Below are positions 36,838 through 47,640 of a stretch of 64,000 nt of DNA, one piece after another. Under the pieces are notes generated by a model that saw only the letters and a list, made by a program, of their open reading frames with translations, did no database searches and was not told the origin of the DNA. The translations under genes and the position numbers were made by a program. Source of the stretch: Przewalskia tangutica (Eukaryota > Streptophyta > Magnoliopsida > Solanales > Solanaceae); contig CM056725.1 of the NCBI GenBank assembly GCA_029844215.1, forward strand, positions 30,720,485-30,784,484, read 5' to 3'. How positions within the stretch are numbered: the first letter of the stretch is position 1; each line of letters begins with the position of its first letter.

Positions 36838-37200
36838 GAAATGGGATCAGTTGGTAGTAGTCCCTCTACGTGACAGGGTCACGAGGGTGCAAGGTCCAAG
36901 TTTAGTTAATCATTTTACGGGTTCGTGGACGTGTTCCACTAGAACCAAGTTGTGAGAGCCGAAATGGGCCTTGTATTGTTTAGTTTAGTAACTCCAAAGA
37001 GTGGAGGCCAGAATTAGTATGGAATTTATGTACGTATGCTAGTATAAGTTTAGAAGTACGGAAAGAGTACGACCAGTGAAAGAAAGAGAGCAACCAAGTG
37101 TAAAGAAATAAAGCCTGAATCTGTGAGAACCTTTCGAGGTGACTACACCCGTGAGTGTTGGGTGGTAGCTGAGCGGGTAGATAATTGTCGGTAATGATAT
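36838..37200 (+). other. R4 spacer region upstream of protease
   Basis: The first 120 bp match the spacer module of R5, R6 and R9 (phrase GGGTCACGAGGGTGCAAGG then TTTAGTTAA and GGGTTCGTGGACGTGTTC). The rest, to about 37200, shows no recognisable protein. In R4 this module sits between the gag position and protease, so it is older than the PR-RT loss of R5 and R6. Confidence 0.45.
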
Positions 37201-37204
37201 AGTT

Positions 37205-37385
37205 GTTGGACCCTAGAAGACCTAGCAGAGCTGTTATGACAGACATCGAGGTCATTATGAGTACGGGCTAGTTGGCCTCTTGTTATGCCAACGTTGACTG
37301 CAGAGAGAGATTGGCTCGATTTCAGTTTTTCTGGTAAGCTGATTATCCAGTGTAAAGGAAGAGAAGTGGTAGTAACCAGTGAATT
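37205..37385 (+). pseudogene. R4 aspartic protease, C-terminal fragment
   Basis: Plus-strand reading gives EVIMS, then LASCYANVDCRERLARFQF in one frame with a stop just before LAS. This corresponds to the end of the gypsy protease and the linker to RT, as in R7 (21300-21400). The catalytic Asp loop upstream is not recognisable. Confidence 0.65.
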
Positions 37386-38440
37386 ATCCTTCCTTCTTTG
37401 GCATCATGTTTTTCTTTTAAGTCTGTGTGACTTGTTCACTTGAGGAAAATTTACGCAGAAAGCAAGTAATAATTGAATTTGAAGGAATTTATGTTAAGTG
37501 CCCTTGGAGGTACTTGGGGTTGGTTTGGTGTGGCGGTCAAGGCCACGACCTTCCGGATAATTTCAGGAAAATGTACAAGGCAAGAATAAAATAAGTACGA
37601 GTGCTGCCGGCGGAAAGCTGAGGGCATCTTTGGTAGGTTGGAAAAATCTACTCGAACTTAAAGGCGGTGCGTGATGATTAGATAATTACTGGACCGCAAG
37701 AAGACCCTGTGATTAGGGTTGTGACTCCAAGGAAAGTTTAAGAAAGGGAGATAAGTTCTCTTCCCCACGTAAAAGCGACGCTTTACGATTATGGGTCAGT
37801 GTACCTATGTTGTTAGACGCAGGATATGAGACTGGTAAGGTCTTCAGTATCGTCAGGCCATAGGTTACAGTTGTAGATAACCGTGGGAAAAGTATTGTGT
37901 TGGGGTAATTAAGAAACGACGTTACGAAGTGGTCGAGGAAATGTCGTAAGGGAAAATGCAGGTAGTACGCATGTATGAAACTGTACGATTATGAACCAAG
38001 ATAGAAATACTTTTGCTAATAATAGGCATAAGGTAAGGTTATGACCAGAATGATAAAGGAGAATACGACTATGGTTATGTAAGTTGCACGAGATATGATT
38101 ACCCCAGACTAGTGTAAGACCATTAGTAAATAATGGGCAGTAAGAACACCTCGAGGAAAGGTGGTAGCATCGGGTTACTACTTGACGAGATCAAGGAAAT
38201 CTCCCCCCCTAAATTATGATTGACAGTAAGTCTTAGCCATGAGGCAAGCAAAGGAATTAAGTCTAAGTTTAGTGACCAAGTTTGGTTGCAACAGAGAAAG
38301 GGAAACAGGAACAATAAGTGAGATTCTTCTGTTACCGAGCCTAGGGGTTCGATTATTTGTTTCCAAGGTTAATGAAGTTTAGATCCGAGAGGTTGCCGAG
38401 TCTTCCGTCGTTGAAGAGGTAAAGAGGCGACAATATGAGG
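37386..38440 (+). pseudogene. R4 degenerate RT/RNase H zone
   Basis: About 1.05 kb between protease and integrase, shorter than a normal RT plus RNase H (about 1.8 kb). No YIDD-type box is visible. Near 38083 the bases AAGTTGCACGAGATATGATTA recall the RNase H segment around KLHE-NYPTHD, but this is weak. Treat as decayed pol with a likely internal deletion. Confidence 0.35.
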
Positions 38441-39420
38441 ATCCAGTTATGATACGGTATCGAGATACGGCTCTCCAAGAAGAGAAGATCCTGTTTGGGT
38501 AACACCGGATGGGGTGCTGTGAGATGAGGATAGATTGCGTGTACCCGGTACTGCAGGACTAGTCAGCAGGTTTTTGGAGAGGCCTACGGTGCTTATTGTT
38601 CTAATTGTTCGGGGTCGACTAAGTTGTGTCGTGACCTCAGATGTATGTATGGGTAAGAGGACCGGAAAAGGGACATAGCATAGTTTACTGCTTAGTGTCC
38701 GAGTTAGTAGCAGGTCATGGTTGAGCACCAGAAGCCCAGTGGGCTATTGCAGGCGATTGAAATCCCAACCTAGTTATGAGAGGAAATTAATATGGATCTT
38801 GTTACAGGGTGGCATCGTACTCGGAGGAAGTGCGACTCCCTGGGGGTCATGGTAAATGGGCTGGCGAAACCAGCCGTGTTCTTCCGGTTGGGACCACTTA
38901 CTCGGCTGAGGTTTATACTAGCTTGTATAGCAGAGAGATTGTGAGACTGCATGGGGTTCCTACGTTTATGATGATGCAGATGAGCTCGACTGCATAACTT
39001 CGGAGGTTTTTCGAAGGATTAGGGACACAGTGAGTCTCGGTTGCATTACACCTCGCATCGACGACTGTGCAGAGCGTGCTATCCAGCACTTCGAGGATAG
39101 GTGGCGCCCGTGTTCTTGATTTGAAATAGCGGGAGGTTAATTGCCTCTTGTTGTGTTACGACGATATACAGATACCCTTCCGGATTCGGATGGCCTGATG
39201 AGGCCTCATGCGTAGAAAGTGTAGATCGCCGGTTGGATGGTTCGACATAGGCGAGGTTTAGTTATTTGATCCAGACTTGATTCAGCGGGCTGTGGATAAG
39301 GCGAAGCTTATCCAGAAAAGATTATTAGTAAGCTTAGAGTCAGCAGAAGCTTTATGCAGATAACCGGCGTTAGACACGTGGGGTTCAGCTTGACATTTTA
39401 GTATGAGCATTGTTATGTGG
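38441..39420 (+). pseudogene. R4 integrase, frameshifted
   Basis: In plus order: RYRDTALQEEK (about 38457) and a TPDGVL then DRLRVPG strand, followed by the HHCC linker with QQV, EHQKPSGLLQAIEIP in mixed frames (38700-38770). The catalytic core opens with EEINMDLVTG at about 38785, followed by RTRRKCDSL and an AEVYTSLYSREIVRLHGVPT stretch (38900-38965). A core tail near 39180-39245 reads DSDGL--EAS-RKCRSPVGWFD. FDPDLIQRAVDKAKLIQK is near 39265-39315. The order is standard for plant gypsy integrase. Roughly eight frame changes or stops occur. Confidence 0.78.
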
Positions 39421-39497
39421 CCACGTGTGGCATTATTGGTATTTAGGGGTTGTAAAAGAAGACTATGTCACTATCTTTAAGTATGACTCCCGAAAGA

Positions 39498-39532
39498 ACA
39501 TTCGGGGATGAATGTTTCTAAGGGGGGAAAAA
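39498..39532 (+). other. R4 polypurine tract and adjacent hairpin
   Basis: ACATTCG-GGGA-TGAATGT (39498-39515; one G-T pair), then AAGGGGGGAAAAA immediately before the 3' LTR. Confidence 0.78.
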
Positions 39533-39868
39533 TGTTACACCCCGGAATTTCAGGATATGTTTATAAGGACATACGTAAGAACTCAAAAATGTTAAGACAT
39601 GAGACGAGTAATATTTATCGGATTTTTTTTTTGGAATTGTCGGAAAAACGAAATATTGCGACGAACGGGAGGGCGACACGTGTCACCCCCTTTATGGTGA
39701 TGGACGAAATGTGCATGGGTAATATGGTCATTTGACCAAGGTTAGGATGAACAAGTCTTGCAAAGACAAATAGCTTGATATTGTTGACTTAGTCAAGGCC
39801 ACTTGGCTAGGATCCATGTGAAACTCATCTAGGCCACCCAATTGTTCTAATCTTGACCCTCCATTAGG

Positions 39869-39877
39869 TTATATATG
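39869..39877 (+). promoter_or_regulatory. R4 3' LTR TATA-like element
   Basis: TTATATATG lies about 340 bp from the LTR start. R3 (TATATAATA on minus, 42548-42556) and R10 (63815-63821) have AT-rich counterparts. Confidence 0.4.
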
Positions 39878-41689
39878 TATACTAGTAGCAAGACTAGTTC
39901 CCACACTTAGAAATTTTGTTCAAGAAACTTGTTCTTCCACTATATTGCTCTCGGGTTTGAGGCACTTAACAAGACAAGAAATTTTGTTTGTTGTTCAATA
40001 AGCTCCACACTTTAAACCAAGGTTCCTAAGGGTATTGTAAGGTTATCTCAATAGAAAGATCCCGGAAAAATGGTGTTTTCGTATTAGTCGCAAGACGAAA
40101 ACCTAAGGAGTTATCCAAATTTGAAGTGGGAACTTGAAGATGAGTTATTCATAAGCTTCTAAGGGTTGCTTGGAGCGGATTGGAACGTCGAAAGGAGGAG
40201 CTAAAGTTGCTAAGGAGCGACTTGTGATCTTGGATCATATTTGGGCTAATTGAGGTATAACCTTCATTTTACTTTTGTAATTGAAGATTTCATGTTATGA
40301 TAAGTTATTAGTGATCATGTGATATGTGTTATGAAGTTTGATAAGTGTTATGGAAATTTGGAAGCTCAAATCCGAAAATGACATGTTGAGTCATTTGAAA
40401 TTGAATTACAATTTGGTCGTCTATTAGAATCGTCGCATGTTACTTACTTGAAGATTATAGTAGTTATAATCGATTGCGACTTGATATCATGTTATGCTAA
40501 CAATTTGGATTGAAATGGAAATTGGATAAGAATTGATGTTATAGTATCTCAAGTTTGCCGAATTGGCCTAGTAAGTTGTATTAGTTTGATATCGTTTGTG
40601 GGGCGGAATTTTACACGTCTAGTAGGCGTGTAATCCCCTATTGATTATTTGCATTGTTGGGCCTTAAATGTGGCGTGTTTGGTTATTGAATTCGGCCTTG
40701 AAAAAGGTGGCAAAGTATGTAGAAACAAAGGAAGTGCTGTCCGATTTTCCGTAGAATTTAGTAGCTTTGCACTTGGAATATTCTACGTTTGAAACTAGAA
40801 GTTAATAGACGTACTATGGTCATTATAGGTTGACATACTACGTACGGCGAATTGGACTTAGCAAGTGGATTAAACCGAAGAGGTATGTGGAACTTTCTTA
40901 TCTCTTGAGCATGAATAGGTTGTAAATGTATAGTACGGTAGACGTACAAGATTTTGACAATCTAGGTCCATTTGATATACTGGGCTTATTTTAAGAATGT
41001 CCAAGTTGATTGAGTTAGAGAATTAACTCACTTGTTAAATATTAAGGATATCTTGGCTTTCAAAAGTTAAGAGACTTTTAAGTATGTTGAAAGTATTATT
41101 GATACTTGTTTGTTGGAAAGTTTAAGTCTCTTGGTTATGAAGAAGTATGTAAGTTGCTAATGTATAAATCTAGTATAACGGCTTTATGGGAAGTTGGTTA
41201 TAATAATTTTATGGAAAGTTAATAAAAGAGTGGTTTACTCTAAGTAATTTAAGTATGTTAAATGACTTGTTTTAATGAAAGGCAATTTGATTTTAAGGCA
41301 TCAATTGCCTAAGGTTTTATAAGAAAAGGAGTCACTTGATTTAGAAACCTAACTTTATTTCTAAAGGTATTGTGACTTGTCTTGAAACGTAATTGCGACT
41401 TGATACTATGGTTAATAGTATCTTGGAAGTGTTATACTAAAAAGAGTCATTTGTTTTAAAGAGTATAAGTATGTAGTACTTGAGTTAAATTCCCGGATCT
41501 TTATAAAAGACATGTTAGTGCCTTAAGTAAACTAAAATGAGAGTGTATGTGAACAAGAATAATAAGAAGTTAGGGGATTCTTAACTTGCTTATATATTGT
41601 GTGATAAGTTTAGTGCTTATGTTATGTATGATAGCCGGTTTTGTGCTAGTGGTATATTATTCATTACGGGTCATTCCGGGTTTGTGGCA

Positions 41690-41935
41690 TTGCATATTAG
41701 TGGATTTGCTACCCACGATGCGAGGAATATCTCACGCGAGTCCGTAAGGGCTTATGCGGTGAAATAGTCCCACGCGGCGGATACCTATGCGAGGAATACC
41801 TCATGCGAGTCCGTAAGGGCTTATGCGGGTGAAATAGTCCCATGTGAGGAATAACTCATGCGGGTCCACGCGACCTATGCGGGTGAAATAGTCCCAGGAG
41901 TGGGATTGCTTAATGATACTGCGGGTGGGTGGTCC
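41690..41935 (+). repeat. R4 3' LTR minisatellite, about 70-90 bp x 3
   Basis: TGCGAGGAATACCTCATGCG and GGGTGAAATAGTCCCA recur three times. The 5' LTR has lost this slot by deletion. Confidence 0.65.
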
Positions 41936-42484
41936 TGCTTTGATCGTGAGCTTCCTATTTTATATTGTAAGTATACTACTATTTACTCTCATTGTTAGTA
42001 AGGCACTGTGTACTGTTAATTGAGTTATCATACCTGTCTCCAGTTTTATTATAGACTTATGATTTCATTACTGATTTCCGCTTCACAAATTTGGTACATG
42101 TTATCGACCTTTCCGGGCCGCGTCATGCCGCAGTAGTACAGCTGTTCGATCCTCGCTCTTAGGATCACTGTTCAGCTGTTGAGAAGCTCCTCTATTCCGG
42201 AGGCTTATCCCTGGTATTGTCGGTTGTTGTACATTCAGGGGTATGGCGGGGCCCTGTCCCGCCAGAGTTGTTATTCTTAGAGGTCTGTAGTCACATTGTG
42301 GATTGGGTTGTAAAAAAAAATGTACTGTTCTATTACGTATATTTTACGGAAGGTGGCCTTATCGGCTAGCCTGTTGTTATTTTTATGTTTAAGCATTTTA
42401 TCTGTTGTGTATGTTCATGCTATTCTCTCGATGTATACGAAAGGGTGCCTGGTAGGCACGATGGGCCCGGATCGGGTCGTGACA

Positions 42485-42891
42485 GTGATGTTCTTCCAAT
42501 TTCTTGAAATTTTTTCTAAGTGTTGGACTTAGTCTTGCTACTAGTAGTATTATATAGTAACATGGAGGGTCAAGATGTGTACAAATGGGTGGCTAGGATG
42601 AGGTTCTCTTAAATATTAAGCCTTGTGGACCCATTGACTAAGTCAATTTTCTCAAGCTCTACAAGTTGCAAGACTTGTCTTTCTAACAAGGGTCAAATGA
42701 CCCTTGTGCCCATGCTACATTTCGTCCAAGACAAACATAAGGGGGGTGACACGTGTCGCCCTCCTATTCGTCACAATATTCGTTTTCCGACAATTCCATA
42801 ATTCCGATAAATTTTTACTAGTCTCAAATCTTAACATTTGGAATTCTTACGTACGTTCTTAACACATGTCCTGTAAATACGGGGTGTAACA
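42485..42891 (-). repeat. R3 LTR, 5' terminal segment
   Basis: Right-hand continuation of R3 after R4: gtgat duplication, TATA-like region, then the LTR start TGTTACACCCCGTATTT at 42891. Across R4 it continues directly with 7454 leftward. Confidence 0.8.
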
Positions 42892-43220
42892 TCTTCACTT
42901 GCACCGCTCGAGTAAGAGGGTATAGATATTTCATATCTAGACCTTTTGTTACCCAGTCCTTCTTTGACTGTTTTCTCAAAAACTCTATTCGATCGACGAG
43001 TAGGGAAGGTAGATGACCATGACTTTTTACCCAAAGATGAAAAATCAGCAGTTTCATCAACATCTATAGGGTTATTATCATCTTCATGATAGCTAATAAC
43101 TAAAGGTCCATCGAAAACTTTAAACACTATTATTGTACATGGGTTTTCTAGGAGATTGGAGAAAGAGGATGGTTGTTCTGTTTGTTGGGGATCATTGTGC
43201 TCGGAAGTCTCCGTATTCAT
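42892..43220 (-). pseudogene. Candidate envelope-like extra ORF of R8, truncated
   Basis: A minus-strand ORF starting at 43220 (MNTETSEHND). It is open to 42892 and then runs on into the R3 LTR, which supplies about 20 foreign residues before a stop. About 109 native codons remain. It has an acidic, Ser/Gln-rich N-terminus, a hydrophobic patch NPCTIIVFKVFDGPLVI, an acidic stretch YHEDDNNPIDVDE and then a basic segment (TRRSNRVFEKTVKEG, KRSR). It lies downstream of, and on the same strand as, the R8 polyprotein, where some Sirevirus-type copia elements carry an extra or envelope-like ORF. An upstream ATG at about 43286 opens a short frame that would join by a one-base shift. Assignment is inference; a captured host gene fragment is the alternative. 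Upstream 43221-43463 is AT-rich leader. Confidence 0.42.
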
Positions 43221-44084
43221 TGGGAGTTTGTGCTCAGTAGAGTGTTGGATGGCATTTGTCCTGACATTGGTGATGTTTCCATTGGTGAGAATTTGGGATA
43301 GGGTTTTGAGAAGTTAGGATTTCTAATAGAGATTGGATTTTAGTTTGGTGATTCCATCAGTTGGGTAGGTATATGTATACCTGATGTGATTTTCCCTCTT
43401 TTTATTTTTATTTTTATGAAAAATCGGAAATGATAAAATAATAGCAAATGAGAGGAATATTTATGTCACACCCCGAATTCCGGGCCCGTGACTGGTGCCT
43501 TACCCCGGGCACCCTAGTGATACAACATCAGAGAAAACCAGCGGAAATAAAAACTTTAAACATGAAATGAGAGACATAATAAATAAACAGGCCAACCAAA
43601 CAAATGCCTTCAAGATATATACATAAAACCCAACGCTTATCCTTTTTACAAACCCCGCCACAACAAAGCATGCACTTAAGATTTACAAAGAACTATGACG
43701 GACAGGGCCCCGCCATACCACGAATGTACAAGAACCTACAACTCAGTGGAAACATACCAAAGATAAGCCTCGAAGGACGGAGCTTTCAACGCTACTGAAA
43801 TGAGATCCTAAGAGCGGATCCACGACCGATGTACTCTACTCGCAGATGAACGCAGCTCGGCGAGGTCAAGATAACAGTACCAAGTATGTGAAATCTGCAC
43901 AATATCAGAAATGAAATCATAATACTATACAAAGGTGAGACATGTATGATAGCCAAACTACAATACACAACATATAACGCTTATATCAAGTCGTGGTCTC
44001 ACGCCCACAACATCAATCATGCCCGTGGAATACCTTCTCATCACGGCGATCTATGATATGATAACAACAAGACAAAGAATCCAA

Positions 44085-44440
44085 ATGGAAGATACCCGCG
44101 CGCTACGATCGTGTCGCGATGTCCAAAGGGAAACAATAAGACAACATTCCAAATGGACGATACCCGCGGCGCTACGATCGTGTCGAGATGTCCAAAGGGA
44201 AACAATAGGACAAAGATTCCAAATGGACGATACCCGCAGCGCCACGATCGTGTCGGATGTCCAAAAGGAAATCACAAGGCGATAATCAAATGGAAACATA
44301 CCCGCGCGCTACGATCGTGGTCAAGATATCCAAAGCGATTAACCACAAGACCTCAACCAAAATGGAAGCATACCCGCGCGCCACGATCGTGTCGGTATGT
44401 CCAAAGCGATTAACAACAATAATACTATCAGCGAACGCAC
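44085..44440 (-). repeat. R9 3' LTR minisatellite, about 60-65 bp x 6
   Basis: Units contain GATACCCGCGCGCTACGATCGTGTCG, then ATGTCCAAAGGGAAACAATA and CCAAATGGA. Overlapping ORFs of about 100 codons on both strands are periodic artefacts. Confidence 0.85.
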
Positions 44441-46548
44441 TGCGGAATTTCTCCACACGCACAAGACGCCCAAGTAAGTTCTCAACTACCAACCGACCCT
44501 CCATCGAGACGCCAGAACACGTAAATACAACGCTTTGCACAACAAAGGCTATCACAACAAGCATAGGCAAGTTTCACAACAACAAGCATAGGCAAGTTTC
44601 ACAACAACAAGCATAGGCAAGTTATACACAACTCAAAGTACTTTCATTTTATGACAAAATCCGGTTTTAACCTAAAGTACTACGACGTTAAATTCTTTTA
44701 AAAGAGATCCATTACTTTTATAAAAGGCACCCGATACGTAGTATTAGAATGACCAACCCACATTCCTTTTCAAAATCAAGTAACAACATTCTTTTCCTAA
44801 GTTCCAGCTTTGCCTAGTTTCAATTACTCAAGCTTCTCATTTTCAAATGGTTTCATAGTTCATAAACTTAATCACTTAATTCCTTTTAGAACAATTGAGT
44901 AATATATGTCTTACGTGAGAGTAGGTTATTCTTGTTTACAACATTCTTATTACAAAGACCATGATCTAGAAAATGTACTATCATTTTGTCTCATCTTAGT
45001 TTCTATGCAGATGGAGGGTTCTACTGGTTTTAATACGATACGTCATTATTCAATACATTTTCCTTTATTAACGCTGCAGTTGGTCCTGTCGATACACATT
45101 CGATTTCCAAATCAAGAAACATTATCCCTTTAAATAAAACCAAGTACTCATTACTCACGAATGAGGTTTCACACAAACATCCACATTAAAACAAATAAGT
45201 TAAGTCTCTTATCTTATAAGATCAAGTCTCTTAACTTCTAACATCAGTAAACCATTTTCTTTACCTCTCTTAAGACATTATACCTAACTCCCCATAAAGC
45301 TAGTATAACTCTTTTTAAAACCTTTAAAACCAAGTGTTACTCTCCCTTCAAAACGATTTATAAATCTTTTGAAATACATCAAGTTTCTTTATTATAACAA
45401 GCCAGTTATAATTCACACCAGTTACCTTTTAAAACCGCAAAGTATTTTCTTACCTACATAAAGCTGTTATAACCAACTTCCCATAAAGCCGTTATAACAC
45501 TTTATGTTTCAAACCAATCAAATACATTAAACACATGTACGTCTACCGTACTACATAGTTACACACATATCATGCTAGAAGAGATAGGAAGAGGTTCACA
45601 TACCTCGCGACGATTGTCGACTAATAGCAAAACGCTCCAAGTACCTCAAACCGCCGGCTACTCCTGCTAAGCCGGATCACTCCACACGTAGTACTTCAAC
45701 CCATAAGGCCACAAGGCGCTTATTAACATCTAGATCTCAACGTTCCATAATCTACATAAAATTCGCAAAGACTCCCCGCAACAAACAGAAATCTCCTCCT
45801 TTATCGAGGTCGCTACCAAGCCAACCGGGGGTTAACACGCCTAACCTGACGCTGCATAATTCTACTACACAAGAATGCTACATAAGTTCATCAGAATACA
45901 GCCCTAGGTAATTACGCTCGCTTCTTCTCTTTATTATCCTTCTATGTGATTATCGCTAATTCTTCATTCTTCAGCTTAAGTCAAAAGACATTGCCACAAT
46001 ACTAAGTTGATTCTATATATAGTATACAACAACTATATATTCAACACTTATGTAATTTCCAATTACAATAGGGACAAGATATTTACCTCGATAAGCCCAA
46101 AATTATCCTAGTTTAAAGTCGCTCCCGAGCAAGGTTTAGCTCCAACTCCGCGCTCCAACCCGCTCCAAACTACCCTTAGGAGTTCTAACCAACTTCTACT
46201 TACAACTTCAACAACGGGTGAAGATTTCCTTAGGGTTTCGTTTAGTGATCGAGGGAAAATATAACGGTATTTTCTGGCTTGTATAAGTGTAACCTTGGGA
46301 ATACTACAAGGTATTTGGGGCCAAGGTATTTGGACATTATAACAATACTAGGAGAGTATTTCTATACCACAACAAGGGTATTTATACGAGACAACTAGGC
46401 TAGGGGAGGGGTTACTCGCCAACAAGGCCTTCACAAGCGGGGAGGGCTCTCAAGGGGGAGGAGACTAGGACGAGAACACCACAAGAGAGGAGGAAGGCTT
46501 AAACACTTAGGAAATATTTTTGGATGAAGAAGTCTTCAACTTAGGGTG

Positions 46549-46558
46549 GTATTTATAG
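46549..46558 (-). promoter_or_regulatory. R9 3' LTR TATA box
   Basis: CTATAAATAC on the minus strand, conserved position. Confidence 0.55.
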
Positions 46559-46937
46559 CCAACCAATGGCCAACCAATGGCCAAGATTAAGCCAAGTGCT
46601 ACAAGTGTAAGGCCAAGATTCACCCAAGTACACCTTATCCATCTACCACACCAAACAACACAAAATATCCTACCTACTCCCACTCACCCAAATCGTCCAA
46701 ACCCCAACACTTCACCAATGAGAGGGTGCAGTGTCGCCTCTTGTTGGTCCAAAATGTTTCGCCTCTAAAAATCCGCAAAAATTAAAAATGACATAGCCGA
46801 AATTCCCTACGAAAGTCGTGGAAACGTTTAAAAAACGACTCTTTCGCACTTGTGTACAAATTTCAAACTAGCCTACTTTAAGGCTCAAATTATAATACGT
46901 ACACACTCACGCACATACTCGGAAATACGGTATAACA

Positions 46938-46970
46938 TTCTCCCTCCTTAGAAACATTCGTCCCGAATGT
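46938..46970 (-). other. R9 polypurine tract and adjacent hairpin
   Basis: ACATTCG-GGA-CGAATGT (46970-46954) then AAGGAGGGAGAA to the LTR start. Intact although pol is gone. Confidence 0.75.
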
Positions 46971-46989
46971 TCCTTCTCAAGGCGGATAA

Positions 46990-47640
46990 AGATGAAGTTC
47001 TTCTAACAAGTTTCCACTGCCACACATGGCCATAAACATAACACACGTTCTTCTTCCTTCCTTACTCGTCGTGCCTCTTCTCGAACACTTGAACTCTTCT
47101 AGTATATGCACCATACTCCGCCATCGCCGCTTTCAAAACTTTGGAGTCACCACCTCCAAACTTGGTCATCTACTAGCCTCAATCTTCCTTAAGGCCCTTC
47201 CCGCCTTCACGACCGCTTCAGTCGAACATATCCACGAACTCATACGATGGTTACCAAAACTGGGCCTAGCACCCGTGACCTACCACTGGCGACCACCCAG
47301 AGTGACCCTACCACGAACAGTCGCGGGTTGGCCCGCAACACGGCCCCAACCCGACCTACTAACGCATCAAGCTCTTGTTCCCGATCCGAACAATCTTATT
47401 TATACAGTCATGAAAGCTACCACTTCCATTTCACACTACCTGTGGACTTACCCTTTTCCCTAACTGTGTTTCTAAATCACATTTTAGCACACCTATCCAA
47501 ACATAACACTAAACACATCAACAACATCAATACATACAAAACTCTAGAGGTTAGGGATATACAGAATCTACCGCTCCTCTCTAATCATAGGCCCACTGCA
47601 GGCGCATAATCGTAGGGCGATGAACCACCATCGATCACGG
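46990..47640 (-). other. R9 spacer between gag and polypurine tract
   Basis: About 650 bp without a recognisable protein. 47215-47640 matches the spacer module of R5 and R6 (GTCGAACATATCCACGAACTC, CTGGGCCTAGCACCCGTGACC on plus). 46990-47215 corresponds to nothing else recognised. The 145- and 120-codon plus-strand ORFs are not supported by any motif. Confidence 0.5.

Larger units (their letters stand above)
7460..42484 (+). mobile_element. R4: plus-strand Ty3/gypsy element (family B), split by R5
   Basis: The ends are TGTTACACCCC (7460) and TCGTGACA (42484), flanked by perfect 5-bp duplications gtgat at 7455-7459 and 42485-42489. Own sequence is 7460-8868 and 36833-42484; the rest is R5 with its passengers. 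Order: shortened 5' LTR, primer-binding site, leader hairpin, unrecognised gag-position DNA, (R5), spacer, protease remnant, degenerate RT/RNase H zone, integrase, polypurine tract, full 3' LTR. PR-before-INT order and motif types place it in Ty3/gypsy. It is dead: frames are broken and the 5' LTR lacks the promoter. Confidence 0.9.
39533..42484 (+). repeat. R4 3' LTR, full length (2952 bp)
   Basis: Starts TGTTACACCCCGGAATTTC and ends GGGTCGTGACA, followed by target duplication gtgat. It contains a TATA-like TTATATATG at 39869-39877, AT-rich body 40260-41640 and minisatellite 41690-41935. No gene. Confidence 0.9.
4690..42891 (-). mobile_element. R3: minus-strand gypsy LTR (family B), split by R4
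   Basis: The segments 4690-7459 and 42485-42891 form one minus-strand LTR interrupted by R4. The LTR start TGTTACACCCCGTATTT is at 42891. From 6280 to 7459 it matches R10 (62565-63760) almost line by line, so both belong to one family. The LTR 3' end and any internal region are missing because R2 lies at the left edge. R3 lies across the envelope-like ORF of R8. Apart from a minisatellite and an (AT) run, 5270-7459 is AT-rich LTR body without genes. Confidence 0.78.
43464..46937 (-). repeat. R9 3' LTR (3.5 kb)
   Basis: Pairs with 48984-52495. TATA box 46549-46558, telo-box-like motif 46230-46238, minisatellite 44085-44440. AT-rich body without genes. Confidence 0.92.

Noticed and set aside
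44085..44440. Possible CRISPR-like array of spaced repeats
   Set aside because: Spacers are themselves repeated, units are 60-65 bp within an LTR, no cas genes are present and the context is a plant genome.
44019..44616. Several overlapping ORFs of 80-120 codons on both strands with repeating peptides
   Set aside because: The R9 LTR minisatellite has a unit length that keeps frames open. The same happens at 49460-50079 and at 54966-55223.
46990..47640. Plus-strand ORFs of 145 and 120 codons as a candidate gene inside R9
   Set aside because: No motif is seen, frames differ from the homologous R5 and R6 spacer, and the surrounding element is on the minus strand.
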